From contig JADJNU010000002.1 in NCBI GenBank assembly GCA_016714165.1, positions 496,001-560,000 of the forward strand: a stretch of 64,000 bases of DNA, written 5' to 3'. The notes beneath the pieces were generated by a model. It worked only from the letters and a program-made list of their open reading frames with translations. It was not told where the DNA came from and did not search any database. The stretch's first letter is position 1. The number at the start of each line of letters is the position of its first letter. This DNA is from Bdellovibrionales bacterium (lineage in GTDB: Bacteria; Bdellovibrionota; Bdellovibrionia; Bdellovibrionales; UBA1609). A program made the translations under genes and the position numbers. Positions 16,612 to 24,924 of this stretch are shown here, piece by piece.

Positions 16612-18069
16612 CTAAAAATATTTCTTGCGTTTGCTGGATGGCAAAATTTTAAGTACGTCTCGATACTTCGCTACGGTCCGTCGAGCAATTTTAATTCCGT
16701 CCTTCTTTAATAGTTCGACGAGCCTCTGATCTGAAAGAGGATCCTTTAAATCCTCTTGGTCAACAAGCGATTTGATTTTCATTTTGACCGATTCACTTGC
16801 GAGCAATTCTCCATCCGTCTTATTTATTCCCGAATTAAAGAAATACTTTAACTCGAAGATTCCACGCGATGTATGAAGGTACTTATTTGTGGTAACACGA
16901 CTCACTGTTGATTCATGCATTCCAATATCATTGGCTATATCACGAAGAATCATTGGCCGAATAAACCCCGATCCCTTATCAAAAAAATCTCTTTGATAAC
17001 GAACGATACTCTCAGTCACTTTATAAATCGTTCGCTGACGTTGAGCGATAGATTTGATCAACCAGAGCGCCGAGCGAAGTTTGTCCTGAATGTAAGCCTG
17101 GGCTTGAGGAGTAGTCGACTGATCACTCCCACCCTTCATCACATTCTTATAGAGATTGGAAATTCGCAATCGCGGCAATCCATCCTCATTAAGAGAAACG
17201 ATGTATTCATCCCCAACTTTATACACATAAACGTCTGGAGTAATGAACTGAGTCTCTTGAGGAAGATAAGCTCGCCCCGGTTTCGGATCCATAGACAAAA
17301 TGATTTTACAAATGTCTACAACAGTTTCAATATCCAAATTCATCGCCTTTGCGATTGCAGGATAATTCTTTTTTTCCAGATCTTTCAGATGATCATTTAT
17401 CAAGCGCACCAAATCGTTCGTATCCTCTTCAATGTATTTGGCCTGAATGAGCAAACACTCGCGCAAATTCCTGGCTCCAACTCCGGGCGGGTCAAACTCC
17501 TGAAGAAAGGGCAACATTTCCTCCAGCTCACTTGCACTAAGACCTTCCTCTTCAGCAATCGCCTCAAGTGGAACCTTTATGTAGCCATCATCATCCACAT
17601 AGGAAACCAACACTGAGACAAGCGAGTACTCTTCTTCATTGAACCCAGCTAAACCGGCCTGCCACATCAGATAATCATGAAACGATTGATGGGTTGAAAT
17701 CAGATTCTCGTAATTCATGATCTCTTCGCTGCCACCGCCAGAAGCCTGTGGTGGCTTATATTGATTATCAAAGTAATTGTCCCAATCAAACTCATCCTGT
17801 TTTCTCGGATCCTGTGAACCTTCTTGAGACTCCGGAGTGACTGTGTCTGACCCCAGTTCTGAGTCTGCATTTTGCAAAGTCTTCGGAATAGGTTCGTCAT
17901 CTGTGGATTCCTGCACTTCTTCCAAAATGGGATTTTCAGTGAGTTCCTTGCGAACTTGCGTTTCTAATTCAAGACGCGATAGTTGAAGCAATTTTATCGC
18001 CTGCTGGAGCTGCGGAGTCATCCGGAGCTGCTGAGAAAGCTTCATGCTCATTTTAAGATGCATCGCCAT
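16612..18069 (-). CDS. rpoN: RNA polymerase sigma-54 factor
   Basis: RpoN directs RNA polymerase to -24/-12 promoters and needs AAA+ activators. The 485-residue product has the Gln/Leu-rich region I (QQLRMTPQLQQAIKLLQLSRLELE), an acidic region II, and the core-binding and HTH domains. The RpoN box is ARRTVAKYRDVLKI near the C-terminus. An earlier in-frame start at 18102 exists; ATG 18069 has AGGAGG 9 bases upstream and gives the usual N-terminus. It follows lptB by 13 bases. Two candidate sigma-54 promoters occur in this window (19832-19847 and 54282-54299), and an FHA-type activator is at 36895. Confidence 0.97.
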   Translation of the reverse strand: MAMHLKMSMKLSQQLRMTPQLQQAIKLLQLSRLELETQVRKELTENPILEEVQESTDDEPIPKTLQNADSELGSDTVTPESQEGSQDPRKQDEFDWDNYFDNQYKPPQASGGGSEEIMNYENLISTHQSFHDYLMWQAGLAGFNEEEYSLVSVLVSYVDDDGYIKVPLEAIAEEEGLSASELEEMLPFLQEFDPPGVGARNLRECLLIQAKYIEEDTNDLVRLINDHLKDLEKKNYPAIAKAMNLDIETVVDICKIILSMDPKPGRAYLPQETQFITPDVYVYKVGDEYIVSLNEDGLPRLRISNLYKNVMKGGSDQSTTPQAQAYIQDKLRSALWLIKSIAQRQRTIYKVTESIVRYQRDFFDKGSGFIRPMILRDIANDIGMHESTVSRVTTNKYLHTSRGIFELKYFFNSGINKTDGELLASESVKMKIKSLVDQEDLKDPLSDQRLVELLKKDGIKIARRTVAKYRDVLKILPSSKRKKYF

Positions 18070-18082
18070 ATTGAAGTGCCTC

Positions 18083-18805
18083 CTACAATCTAAAACCTTC
18101 ACCCAAATAAAATTTTCTAGCTACAGGAGATTCTGCTATCTCCATCGCGCTACCTTGTACTTCTATCCTACCATCTTTTAGAATATGAGCGCGATCACAT
18201 ATTCCAAGAGTCTCTCGAACATTGTGATCAGTGATCAAAATACCGATCCCTTTGGTCTTTAAATCCCGAATAATTTCTTGAATATCGCCCACTGCAATTG
18301 GATCAATCCCTGCAAAAGGTTCATCGAGAAGCAGAAACTTGGGTTTACCAGCCAAGGCGCGTGCAATCTCGACCCGTCGTCTTTCTCCTCCGGACAAAGA
18401 ATACCCATAACTGTTTCTAACGTGGTCTATCCGAAATTCCTTTAACAATAGATCCAACCTCTCGTGCTTGTCTGACCCCGTATATCCGTGAGCCTCAAGG
18501 GCCACTAAAATATTCTCTGCTACGGTAAGGCGACGAAAAATACTTGCTTCCTGAGGAAGATAACTCAAGCCAATCCTCGCTCTCTTGTACATTGGCAAAT
18601 TTCCGATGGATCCATCGTCTAACAATATCTCTCCCTCGTCCGGGTTTAAGAGGCCCACAACCATATAGAAACTGGTTGTCTTTCCAGCTCCATTTGGACC
18701 AAGAATTCCCACGATTTCACCAGATTGAACTTGAAAAGAGACTTCCTTTACCACTTGGCGCAACTTGAATCGCTTGGAAATCTTATTTACAATTAACGCG
18801 CTCAA
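18083..18805 (-). CDS. lptB: LPS export ABC transporter ATPase LptB
   Basis: LptB powers LPS extraction from the inner membrane with LptFG. The 240-residue product has Walker A GPNGAGKTTSFY near residue 37-48, signature LSGGERRR, Walker B LLLDEPFAGIDP and the switch His in TDHNVRETL, all in the close LptB form. The start is TTG at 18805, overlapping the stop of the upstream gene as TTGA, so it is coupled to the LptC-type gene. No alternative ATG is available before the Walker A. Confidence 0.96.
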   Translation of the reverse strand: MSALIVNKISKRFKLRQVVKEVSFQVQSGEIVGILGPNGAGKTTSFYMVVGLLNPDEGEILLDDGSIGNLPMYKRARIGLSYLPQEASIFRRLTVAENILVALEAHGYTGSDKHERLDLLLKEFRIDHVRNSYGYSLSGGERRRVEIARALAGKPKFLLLDEPFAGIDPIAVGDIQEIIRDLKTKGIGILITDHNVRETLGICDRAHILKDGRIEVQGSAMEIAESPVARKFYLGEGFRL

Positions 18806-19803
18806 TTTGCCTTCTCCAGTTCCTGACTCTCCACATTCGCCCTTGCCTTAAAGACTTCAACTTTTTTACCACCCTCAAGAAAAACAATTTCCTCTCCCTG
18901 AAGCTCGTCATTGTTCTGAACTACCCTTGGATTGCCACTAAACACATAGCGATCCTTATCAAAATTCACGCTCACTTTCTGCGAAGTCACCCATTTTTCT
19001 AGATCACTCACTCGCACTCCGCCAGAGACCTGAACGGATTTGACCAGATTCTGCTCCCTCCCATATTCAAATACAGCCTCTGGACCCGTAATTCTCATTG
19101 TTTCGAAATCCATCACAACGTCCTCGCTAAAACGGGCAAGATTAGATTTGCCGCTGAACGCAGCTTTCTGACTTCGAATCAAAAGTCTGCGATCTCCTTT
19201 GAATACCTTTTCTCCCTTCACCCCTCCATTGACCGTCATCGAAGAATTGTTCAGGTCAGCTGCCAATGAATTCCCGCGCAGGATCAACGAAAAACCCTCC
19301 CCATCCTTTGGGCCCCGCATGAAAACCGGGAGAGGCGCTACAAATTGACGTTCCTTAGAATGATAAATCATCTTTTCCGTTTCGAATGCATAGCCGTTGG
19401 ACGAGCGAATGATGACCTTCCCTTTCACATCCATGTCCTTGGTCTTTACGTCTATCGATCCCTCATCACCTGTCACAATGAAGAACACCCCATCCTTGCC
19501 AAATAATCTTGTTTTCACTTTGCGCAAAGACCAGGTTGGTTTTGACTTGTAAGCAACTGCCGACTCCGCCCACAGCTCCCACTCTTTTTCTCCCTCTCTG
19601 GTCTCGACAAGATGAGCTCCCCGCATAATTTGTTCAATTCCCTTACTCACTCCAGCATCTGGCTCACTGGGCCCGGACTGGGGTCTTGCCTTATCATCCA
19701 GGTCTCGGGGAAAAATCACAATGATTTCGACAATTAACACTACAAGCAGTACCCCCAGAAGGAACTTCCCCAATTTAACACTCATATGCTTACTACCATG
19801 CAT
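18802..19803 (-). CDS. lptC: LptC-type LPS transport protein with LptA-like C-terminal half
   Basis: The protein has a membrane anchor near residues 12-33 (KLGKFLLGVLLVVLIVEII) and then a beta-rich periplasmic part. LptC is usually about 190 residues; this one is 333. The first half (WELWAESAVAYKSKPTWSLRKV, GDEGSIDVKTKDMDVKGKV) reads as LptC. The second half repeats OstA/LptA-type strands and ends with GNPRVVQNNDELQGEEIVFL and EVFKARANV, the usual end of an LptA domain. A natural LptC-LptA fusion, making a longer beta-jellyroll bridge in one chain, is the simplest reading; fold assignment is by pattern only. ATG 19803 was chosen for its AGGAG 5 bases upstream over ATGs at 19848 and 19818. It is coupled to lptB. 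Confidence 0.85.
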   Translation of the reverse strand: MHGSKHMSVKLGKFLLGVLLVVLIVEIIVIFPRDLDDKARPQSGPSEPDAGVSKGIEQIMRGAHLVETREGEKEWELWAESAVAYKSKPTWSLRKVKTRLFGKDGVFFIVTGDEGSIDVKTKDMDVKGKVIIRSSNGYAFETEKMIYHSKERQFVAPLPVFMRGPKDGEGFSLILRGNSLAADLNNSSMTVNGGVKGEKVFKGDRRLLIRSQKAAFSGKSNLARFSEDVVMDFETMRITGPEAVFEYGREQNLVKSVQVSGGVRVSDLEKWVTSQKVSVNFDKDRYVFSGNPRVVQNNDELQGEEIVFLEGGKKVEVFKARANVESQELEKAN

Positions 19804-19831
19804 ACCCTCTCCTGGCATTGTAACATAGAAT

Positions 19832-19847
19832 TGGCACGGAATTAGCA
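19832..19847 (+). promoter_or_regulatory. Candidate sigma-54 promoter for the GYF-PilZ gene
   Basis: TTGGCACGGAATTAGCAT (19831-19848) has the -24 GG (19833-19834) and -12 GC (19845-19846) exactly 10 bases apart. It differs from the TTGGCACGN4TTGCWT consensus at one position only. It points towards the plus-strand gene at 19965, implying a leader of about 100 bases. It lies upstream of the divergent lptC start, in the only stretch available for control. Confidence 0.5.
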
Positions 19848-19964
19848 TGATTTCAAAATTTGTTTAGCTTTATTTTTTATCTTGCCTTTACAAATTGAGA
19901 AACAGCCTTCCGTATTTTCATTAAGGACTCTAAAGTCAGCGTCTTAAAGAACCGATAGCAAAGT

Positions 19965-20666
19965 ATGGTCATTCAGTGGTTCTTGAATAATGACGAGGAC
20001 GTTTCTGGGCCTTTTTCCACAGAGGATATCCAAAAGCAGATTGAGAGAGGTCTGCCCAAGGACTGCTCCATTTGGGGCAAAGCGCAAAAGGATTGGATTA
20101 CGGTTCATCAGTGGAGCCTGTCTTTGCCCACCTTGCTTCAGACTCCCGATAGAAAATTGACCTCATTGAAATGGCATATGGCCCGCGAAGGCAAATCTGA
20201 GGGGCCCTTTACGCGCGAGGAACTTTTGACCGCTTTGAGTGACCTCAGCTCTCTAGAAGGAATTATGCTGTGGAACAAGGAAATGACGGGTTGGGTGTCA
20301 GTTTTTGATTTTCATGATCTTATGGAAGAAATCGGAGTTGATCGCAGACACACCCCCCGGGCAAAAATCCGCGGAACTGTGAAAATAACAAGTGGGGATA
20401 GTGCATCAATTGGTCAGATTCAGACTATCAGCGAGGGTGGACTTGGGATTATTGGGTTAGAAAATGGATTTCCCGGACAAGAATTACAGTTGGAAATAAG
20501 AGCCGCCGTACTCGGCGAGCCCATCAGAGCAAAAGCCGAAGTTAAATATATCACAAAATCCGGTTTTACGGGACTCCATTTTACTCAAATCTCAATGGAA
20601 GCAAAGTCCACTCTGATTGACTATATCCGACATACGACCCACCCATCTTACGGGAAAGCAGCCTAG
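19965..20666 (+). CDS. GYF-GYF-PilZ domain protein, probable c-di-GMP receptor
   Basis: A 233-residue cytoplasmic protein. Two tandem GYF_2/DUF4339-like modules span about residues 1-55 and 65-125; each has the W-x-GPF(S/T)-x-E core (WFLNNDEDVSGPFSTEDI; WHMAREGKSEGPFTREEL) and a closing W. A C-terminal PilZ domain runs from about 128 to 225, with RRHTPR as the c-di-GMP-binding RxxxR and SEGGLGI in place of the canonical (D/N)xSxxG. GYF-type modules usually bind proline-rich peptides, so it may link c-di-GMP to a proline-rich partner such as the GltG-type protein nearby; that is inferred. A sigma-54-like promoter lies upstream. It is convergent with the ExbD gene, with 58 bases between them. 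Confidence 0.82.
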   Translation: MVIQWFLNNDEDVSGPFSTEDIQKQIERGLPKDCSIWGKAQKDWITVHQWSLSLPTLLQTPDRKLTSLKWHMAREGKSEGPFTREELLTALSDLSSLEGIMLWNKEMTGWVSVFDFHDLMEEIGVDRRHTPRAKIRGTVKITSGDSASIGQIQTISEGGLGIIGLENGFPGQELQLEIRAAVLGEPIRAKAEVKYITKSGFTGLHFTQISMEAKSTLIDYIRHTTHPSYGKAA

Positions 20667-20724
20667 ACTTGGCCATTTCCTTGTCCGGCCCTGACGCCCA
20701 ATTCTTCCTTCAGTTATCAATGCG

Positions 20725-21315
20725 TCAACTTCCTTTGGGAGGGTCTGGCAGTTTTATCACCGCAAAATTGATTTCGGCGATTCCGGCCTCTGTCACCGTG
20801 TACATGATTTTCTTGACCGTAAGAAAATCAACCTTTTTATCAGCTTGAATTGTGATTTTCTTATACTGAGGAATCTCATTGGCATCAGGATCATCACCAG
20901 ACTTTGCTCCTTCGATGGCCTTTCGAACTTTGTTGCCCAAATTCGATTCTGCTATGCGGCCCTCCTCAATCAACTTTATGACTCGGCTCTTGAGAAGCTC
21001 TACCTCCCAATCATTTTGTTCTTTCACCGTCCGAAACTCAGCAATAAACTCACTGTTGAGCATGATCTTATCGGGGGCAATCACAACGACGTTTGAAGGT
21101 TTCAATTCTTTAACAGTGTGAGCCTCAGGTAATTTGACTTCCTTTGGAAGCGCAATGACCTCCCCTGTACTTGCATAATTCTGAAGAAGAAAAACTGTCA
21201 ATACCGTGAACATATCGACCATCGCAGTGAGTGACAACACAGCCACTGCATTTCGCTTGACTGGCTTTTTTTGCCGCCCGGAGCGATTGCGATGTCCCGG
21301 GACATGAATGGGCAT
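20725..21315 (-). CDS. ExbD/TolR-family motor protein, AglQ/AglS-like (second)
   Basis: A 196-residue protein with a basic cytoplasmic start and one membrane helix around residues 26-46. The helix carries the family aspartate (LTAMVDMFTVLTVFLL), which conducts protons with ExbB/TolQ. A periplasmic domain of about 145 residues follows, longer than classical ExbD, with a charged insert (IEGAKSGDDPDANEIPQ) near residues 133-150. It ends in the strand-helix-strand TolR core (KKVDFLTVKKIMYTVTEAGIAEINFAVI). Its start overlaps the previous ExbD stop as TAATG. With the upstream ExbD and ExbB it forms a three-gene stator set like AglRQS of M. xanthus. Confidence 0.88.
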   Translation of the reverse strand: MPIHVPGHRNRSGRQKKPVKRNAVAVLSLTAMVDMFTVLTVFLLQNYASTGEVIALPKEVKLPEAHTVKELKPSNVVVIAPDKIMLNSEFIAEFRTVKEQNDWEVELLKSRVIKLIEEGRIAESNLGNKVRKAIEGAKSGDDPDANEIPQYKKITIQADKKVDFLTVKKIMYTVTEAGIAEINFAVIKLPDPPKGS

Positions 21316-21791
21316 TATTTAACTCCTCCCGTTGCGACCGATATTTCGGGAAACCCCGAGGTCAATAGAGCATCCATACCTTTTATGAGGTATCCGTATT
21401 CAAGGTCATCGGACATGCTGATAATTGCATCGACCTTTTCTGGGTAGAGATCCTTAACCATCTTCAATTCAGCCACTAATCTCAAATCATCATACTCTCC
21501 GCTTACTTTTGGCACCGAGACGTTTTTTTGTCCGACAACAACAAGATACCCACCTTCTTTGACATCTAACCGAAATGGAATTTCCGCTCGAGGGGGTGGC
21601 TTTACAGACTCAATATCTTCTGCTTTTTTACCGTACAAGGAACTCCCTATTTGAATCATAGAAACCTGGGACCAAACAGCTGTGATCAGGAGAAAAATAA
21701 TACATACACTCATCAAATCGATAAACGGAACCAAGTTGATATCAACAGCTATCTTTCTATCATCTCCCCCAGCATCATCTATATGGCCCAT
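21315..21791 (-). CDS. ExbD/TolR-family motor protein, AglQ/AglS-like (first)
   Basis: A 158-residue protein with a helix at about residues 19-37 (INLVPFIDLMSVCIIFLLI) carrying the essential aspartate, then a periplasmic TolR-like domain ending DALLTSGFPEISVATGG. A GTG at 21800 would add three codons. I prefer ATG 21791 because its spacing from the GAGGA motif is closer to normal, but this is not certain. It lies 25 bases after the ExbB gene and overlaps the second ExbD. Two different ExbD-type subunits per ExbB are typical of the Agl gliding motor. Confidence 0.88.
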   Translation of the reverse strand: MGHIDDAGGDDRKIAVDINLVPFIDLMSVCIIFLLITAVWSQVSMIQIGSSLYGKKAEDIESVKPPPRAEIPFRLDVKEGGYLVVVGQKNVSVPKVSGEYDDLRLVAELKMVKDLYPEKVDAIISMSDDLEYGYLIKGMDALLTSGFPEISVATGGVK

Positions 21792-21816
21792 ACATTCCAC
21801 ATCCTCAGATTAGGTG

Positions 21817-22497
21817 TTAGTACTTAATCTTGTCTCGATTCGATACAATTAAATTCATCAGATTCATGCTGCTCTCAAGCATGTCATTGATTGCACGTCC
21901 AATTTTAATCTGAAAAAATCCAAATGAAACAATTGCCACGATCGCGACCAGAAGACCGAAGGCCGTGCAGTTAAGAGCCTCAGAAATCCCCAGAGAAAGT
22001 CGTTGCGCCTTGGTTGCGGCATCTGCCTCCGCAACACCTGAAAAGGATCGAATCAAACCAACAATCGTTCCAAAAAGCCCAATCAGAACCGAAACGTTGC
22101 CAAACACTGCAAGAAAGGAAGTCCACCCTTCCAGTCGCGGTGTCTCTCGCAGCACCGCCGCATCCATCGCCACCTGTACTTCTTCATCTGGGCGCTTATT
22201 CATGACCTGAACCAAACCTGACTTTAAGGTATTGGTGAGAGGTGTTGGACGGCTATCACAAAAGGCAATCGCCTGCTTGATATCTCCGCGCAACAACATA
22301 CTGAACAAGTTTTCATTGAGGCTGATTTTGTCCAGCGTTAGCTTAGAAAGACTCATCGTTCTTTCTAGGATGAGAAAAACTGTTAATATCCCGACAAGCA
22401 GGATTAAATACATCACGGTCCCGCCCTCGCAAAAGGCGCGCCCTATAAAATTCCCGTATTCAGCACAATGGCTGACGACCGCCGTTGGTTGATTCAA
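21817..22497 (-). CDS. ExbB/TolQ/MotA-family motor protein, AglR-like
   Basis: A 226-residue protein with three hydrophobic segments, at about residues 28-46, 122-145 and 170-195. The second and third carry the family pattern LAVFGNVSVLIGLFGTIVGLI and GISEALNCTAFGLLVAIVAIVSFGFF, which lines the proton path. Start is TTG at 22497 with GGAGG 8 bases upstream; an ATG nearer the Shine-Dalgarno is out of frame. It is directly between the GltG-type gene and two ExbD genes, as expected for a TolQR-like motor that energises envelope-spanning gliding complexes. Confidence 0.9.
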   Translation of the reverse strand: MNQPTAVVSHCAEYGNFIGRAFCEGGTVMYLILLVGILTVFLILERTMSLSKLTLDKISLNENLFSMLLRGDIKQAIAFCDSRPTPLTNTLKSGLVQVMNKRPDEEVQVAMDAAVLRETPRLEGWTSFLAVFGNVSVLIGLFGTIVGLIRSFSGVAEADAATKAQRLSLGISEALNCTAFGLLVAIVAIVSFGFFQIKIGRAINDMLESSMNLMNLIVSNRDKIKY

Positions 22498-22514
22498 TTT
22501 TCATCCCTCCCCTT

Positions 22515-24629
22515 TTATTGTGAAGTAAAAACAAACGGATACGTCACCCGACCCACTTGATCTGGCGGCGGCTCCGGAAATCTCCAAGTTTTCAAACGTT
22601 GAACCAGACAATCGACAACTGATTTGTCTCCCAGGCTTGTGCTGACTACGACCACATTGGACACTCTGCCCCGTTCCTCAATATCCCACTGAACAACAAG
22701 TTTCCCATAAAGATCTGGACTGCGAGCGAGTGTCATTTCATAACAATTTCGAATGACTCTCTTTTCTGCCAAGATCACTCGCCGAATAGCTTCTCTGTCA
22801 ATCGATCCAACAAACTCCGCATCCTGACCTCCCACCTGCACCTCTACCCGACTCTTCTTTCCAATACCGCCTGAACCGTATCCAAAAGCGCCACTTGTTT
22901 TTCCGGTCGTTCCCACACCTGCTATCCCAACTGTGGCACTTCCTTTGCCACCCACACCCGTACTTTTGAGCTTTGATCCAATATTGTCGCCAGCCCGATC
23001 CTCCGCCTGCCCAGCAAAACCCGTTGCTGAGTCGGCAAGACCGCTCAATTCACCTGCCCCTGAATACGCCTTATCCAACTTTGATTGGGTTCCTTTTGAG
23101 CCAAAAGCACCCAACAATCCCACTTTTGAAACGTCGACCTTTTCGCTCGAAGGACTAGCCCCCGATTTCCCGGTATTTATGGCTCCACCCTCACGATTTG
23201 AAGTCAGACTCTTCTTGTTCGTCTTGTTTGGATTTGGTTTTGCCTGTGCTGGCGCACCCGCATTTTCTTTAGACTCGGACTTCGGACTTGGTTTTGCCGC
23301 AGGTGCCGAAACGGCAACAGCCTTAGGTGTTGGAGCGGGGACTGTTGCAGTGTTCTTTTGCTCGACAATCTTTACAATTTTCTTTTCAGGAATCGGGTCC
23401 ACTTTTGCTTCCACCACTTCCTTAGGCTCTGGTCGAGGTGGATTAAAAATGACAACAGCCTTGCGCATGGGTTCCTCAAGCAAGGATTCATCGTTTAATT
23501 TTTTTGGAGCATACACCATCATGTACAATCCAAAAGTCAGAGCAACAACAGCAGCTAAAATAACTCCCGTCACTTCCGAGGCAGTCAAATCCAGGAGAGG
23601 AGCTACAAGGGGCTTTGGGGCCTCAGGAACATAGCGCACATACAAATTAATTAGATCCCCGTAAATTCCTACTCTGGCCATTTCTCCCTGTTTGAGGCCA
23701 ATTTCATATCCGACTGTATTTCGAACCAAACGGTTTTGTCTGATCAATTCAGAGAAGCTCTTGGTTCCTTCTTCTGAAATCAACTCACCTGACATTTCTC
23801 CGGATACGCAGACAGTCGCAAGCGAATCAATACGCACAAGAGAGTGCGAAAATGTCGATCCCAAATTTGGCAGAATGATTTGATTCCCTGGATTGGAACC
23901 AACCTTTACCATACCCCTCTCAGTAAAACGATACGTGCTTAAAATTCTTTCACGCCATGCAACGATGACTTCAACGACGGTTCCCTTGCCCGGCCTCAGC
24001 ACTTCATTCAGACTTCCAAATTCACTAGGCGGCGCGTAGGTTCCATATTTATGAGAGGTAGATACCTTTGGGTTTTCCTTAGACTCTGTCGGCAGACTCC
24101 AGCCTTCAGACCTGGTGCCAAAAGAAGGAAGAGATTGGGGAACTTTTACTTCTGTCACGACACTTGGGACCACTGAGTGAACCGTCTCTTCTCGAATAAC
24201 TGGATTTGTCACCTCTGAAATGAGAGGGGGGATTTCAAGAGCACTGGAGCTCAATTCCTCTGTGATCCCCGCCTTAACATCCACGGCACCAGAGTCCTTC
24301 TTCTCAACCTTGGGGGGGGACAGAGGTTTTGGAACCCCCACATAGAAATCGAGCTGGTATGGACCCACCAGGAACGAATCACCAGACTCGATTCTTTCAT
24401 CCAAAATTTTTCTACCCTTAAATATTGTACCTGTTTGCGAACCGAGATCTGAAATGTAAAATCCCGAATCCCTTTCCTCAATCAAAGTGTGCAAGGGTGC
24501 AATCGTCTCCGCTTTCAATTGAATCTGAGAGTTGATACTCGTTCCCACCACGATCTGGGAATCTGAAAACTGCATCACAGATTCAAGCTGCGTACCTTTA
24601 TAGATGCGTATCACTATTGGCAGCTTCAA
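22515..24629 (-). CDS. FHA-TonB-like gliding protein, GltG-type (AgmX/PglI C-terminal domain)
   Basis: A 704-residue inner-membrane protein. Residues 20-97 form an FHA domain (VVGTSINSQIQL, HTLIEERD, SDLGSQTGTIF). Residues 215-335 look like a second, divergent FHA-type domain. One membrane helix lies at 353-373. A Pro/Ala/Lys-rich periplasmic stretch (about 395-480) and a Gly/Ser/Lys linker lead to a C-terminal AgmX/PglI-type (TonB/TolA-like) domain at about 605-704, ending RVTYPFVFTSQ. This order matches GltG of the M. xanthus gliding complex, which joins cytoplasmic signalling to outer-membrane partners. Start is TTG at 24629, overlapping the previous stop as TTGA. Phosphothreonine signalling input through FHA is likely; partners are inferred from context. 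Confidence 0.85.
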   Translation of the reverse strand: MKLPIVIRIYKGTQLESVMQFSDSQIVVGTSINSQIQLKAETIAPLHTLIEERDSGFYISDLGSQTGTIFKGRKILDERIESGDSFLVGPYQLDFYVGVPKPLSPPKVEKKDSGAVDVKAGITEELSSSALEIPPLISEVTNPVIREETVHSVVPSVVTEVKVPQSLPSFGTRSEGWSLPTESKENPKVSTSHKYGTYAPPSEFGSLNEVLRPGKGTVVEVIVAWRERILSTYRFTERGMVKVGSNPGNQIILPNLGSTFSHSLVRIDSLATVCVSGEMSGELISEEGTKSFSELIRQNRLVRNTVGYEIGLKQGEMARVGIYGDLINLYVRYVPEAPKPLVAPLLDLTASEVTGVILAAVVALTFGLYMMVYAPKKLNDESLLEEPMRKAVVIFNPPRPEPKEVVEAKVDPIPEKKIVKIVEQKNTATVPAPTPKAVAVSAPAAKPSPKSESKENAGAPAQAKPNPNKTNKKSLTSNREGGAINTGKSGASPSSEKVDVSKVGLLGAFGSKGTQSKLDKAYSGAGELSGLADSATGFAGQAEDRAGDNIGSKLKSTGVGGKGSATVGIAGVGTTGKTSGAFGYGSGGIGKKSRVEVQVGGQDAEFVGSIDREAIRRVILAEKRVIRNCYEMTLARSPDLYGKLVVQWDIEERGRVSNVVVVSTSLGDKSVVDCLVQRLKTWRFPEPPPDQVGRVTYPFVFTSQ

Positions 24630-24913
24630 TCTGCACTCCCACCGCGAGGCATATCCTCAGCGGTTCTTCTCATCTCTGGAAGGAAATTCTCGCGAAGTTT
24701 AATCAGCCTTTTGAAATTAAATTGCTTCTTTTGAAGAAGGTAAAAAAGCTCTGGCTTTTTAACCTCGCCTTCAATCAACTCGTCTTCGAAATTAATAGAA
24801 GTTCTGCGTTTCTTGGCATCCACCGCTTCTTCTCCAAGAGTTGAAGCCGAAATAACCAAGAAAGACAAAGTCATAACTAAAGAGATAGTAATTCTAATGA
24901 TCCATTCCCCCAT
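24626..24913 (-). CDS. Small exported gliding protein, CglF/GltF-like
   Basis: A 95-residue protein with a signal peptide or anchor (residues 1-26, ITISLVMTLSFLVISAST). A compact charged domain follows, with INFEDELIEGEVKKPELFY and FNFKRLIKLRENFLPEM. I recall this FEDxxIEGE...KPE...LIKLRxNF pattern from the CglF-type small proteins of myxobacterial gliding loci; the assignment is from pattern memory plus position. ATG 24913 has GAGG 6 bases upstream. It sits between a TPR gene and the GltG-type gene and is coupled to the latter. Confidence 0.68.
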   Translation of the reverse strand: MGEWIIRITISLVMTLSFLVISASTLGEEAVDAKKRRTSINFEDELIEGEVKKPELFYLLQKKQFNFKRLIKLRENFLPEMRRTAEDMPRGGSAD

Positions 24914-24924
24914 GGCTACCTCAT

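Noticed and set aside
20667..20724. Bidirectional terminator between the PilZ and ExbD genes
   Set aside because: GGCC-rich words are present but no stable stem with a T-run on either strand.
22933..23634. Long plus-strand open frame of 233 codons opposite the GltG-type gene
   Set aside because: It is the antisense shadow of the Pro/Ala/Lys-rich linker and has low-complexity composition with no start signal.
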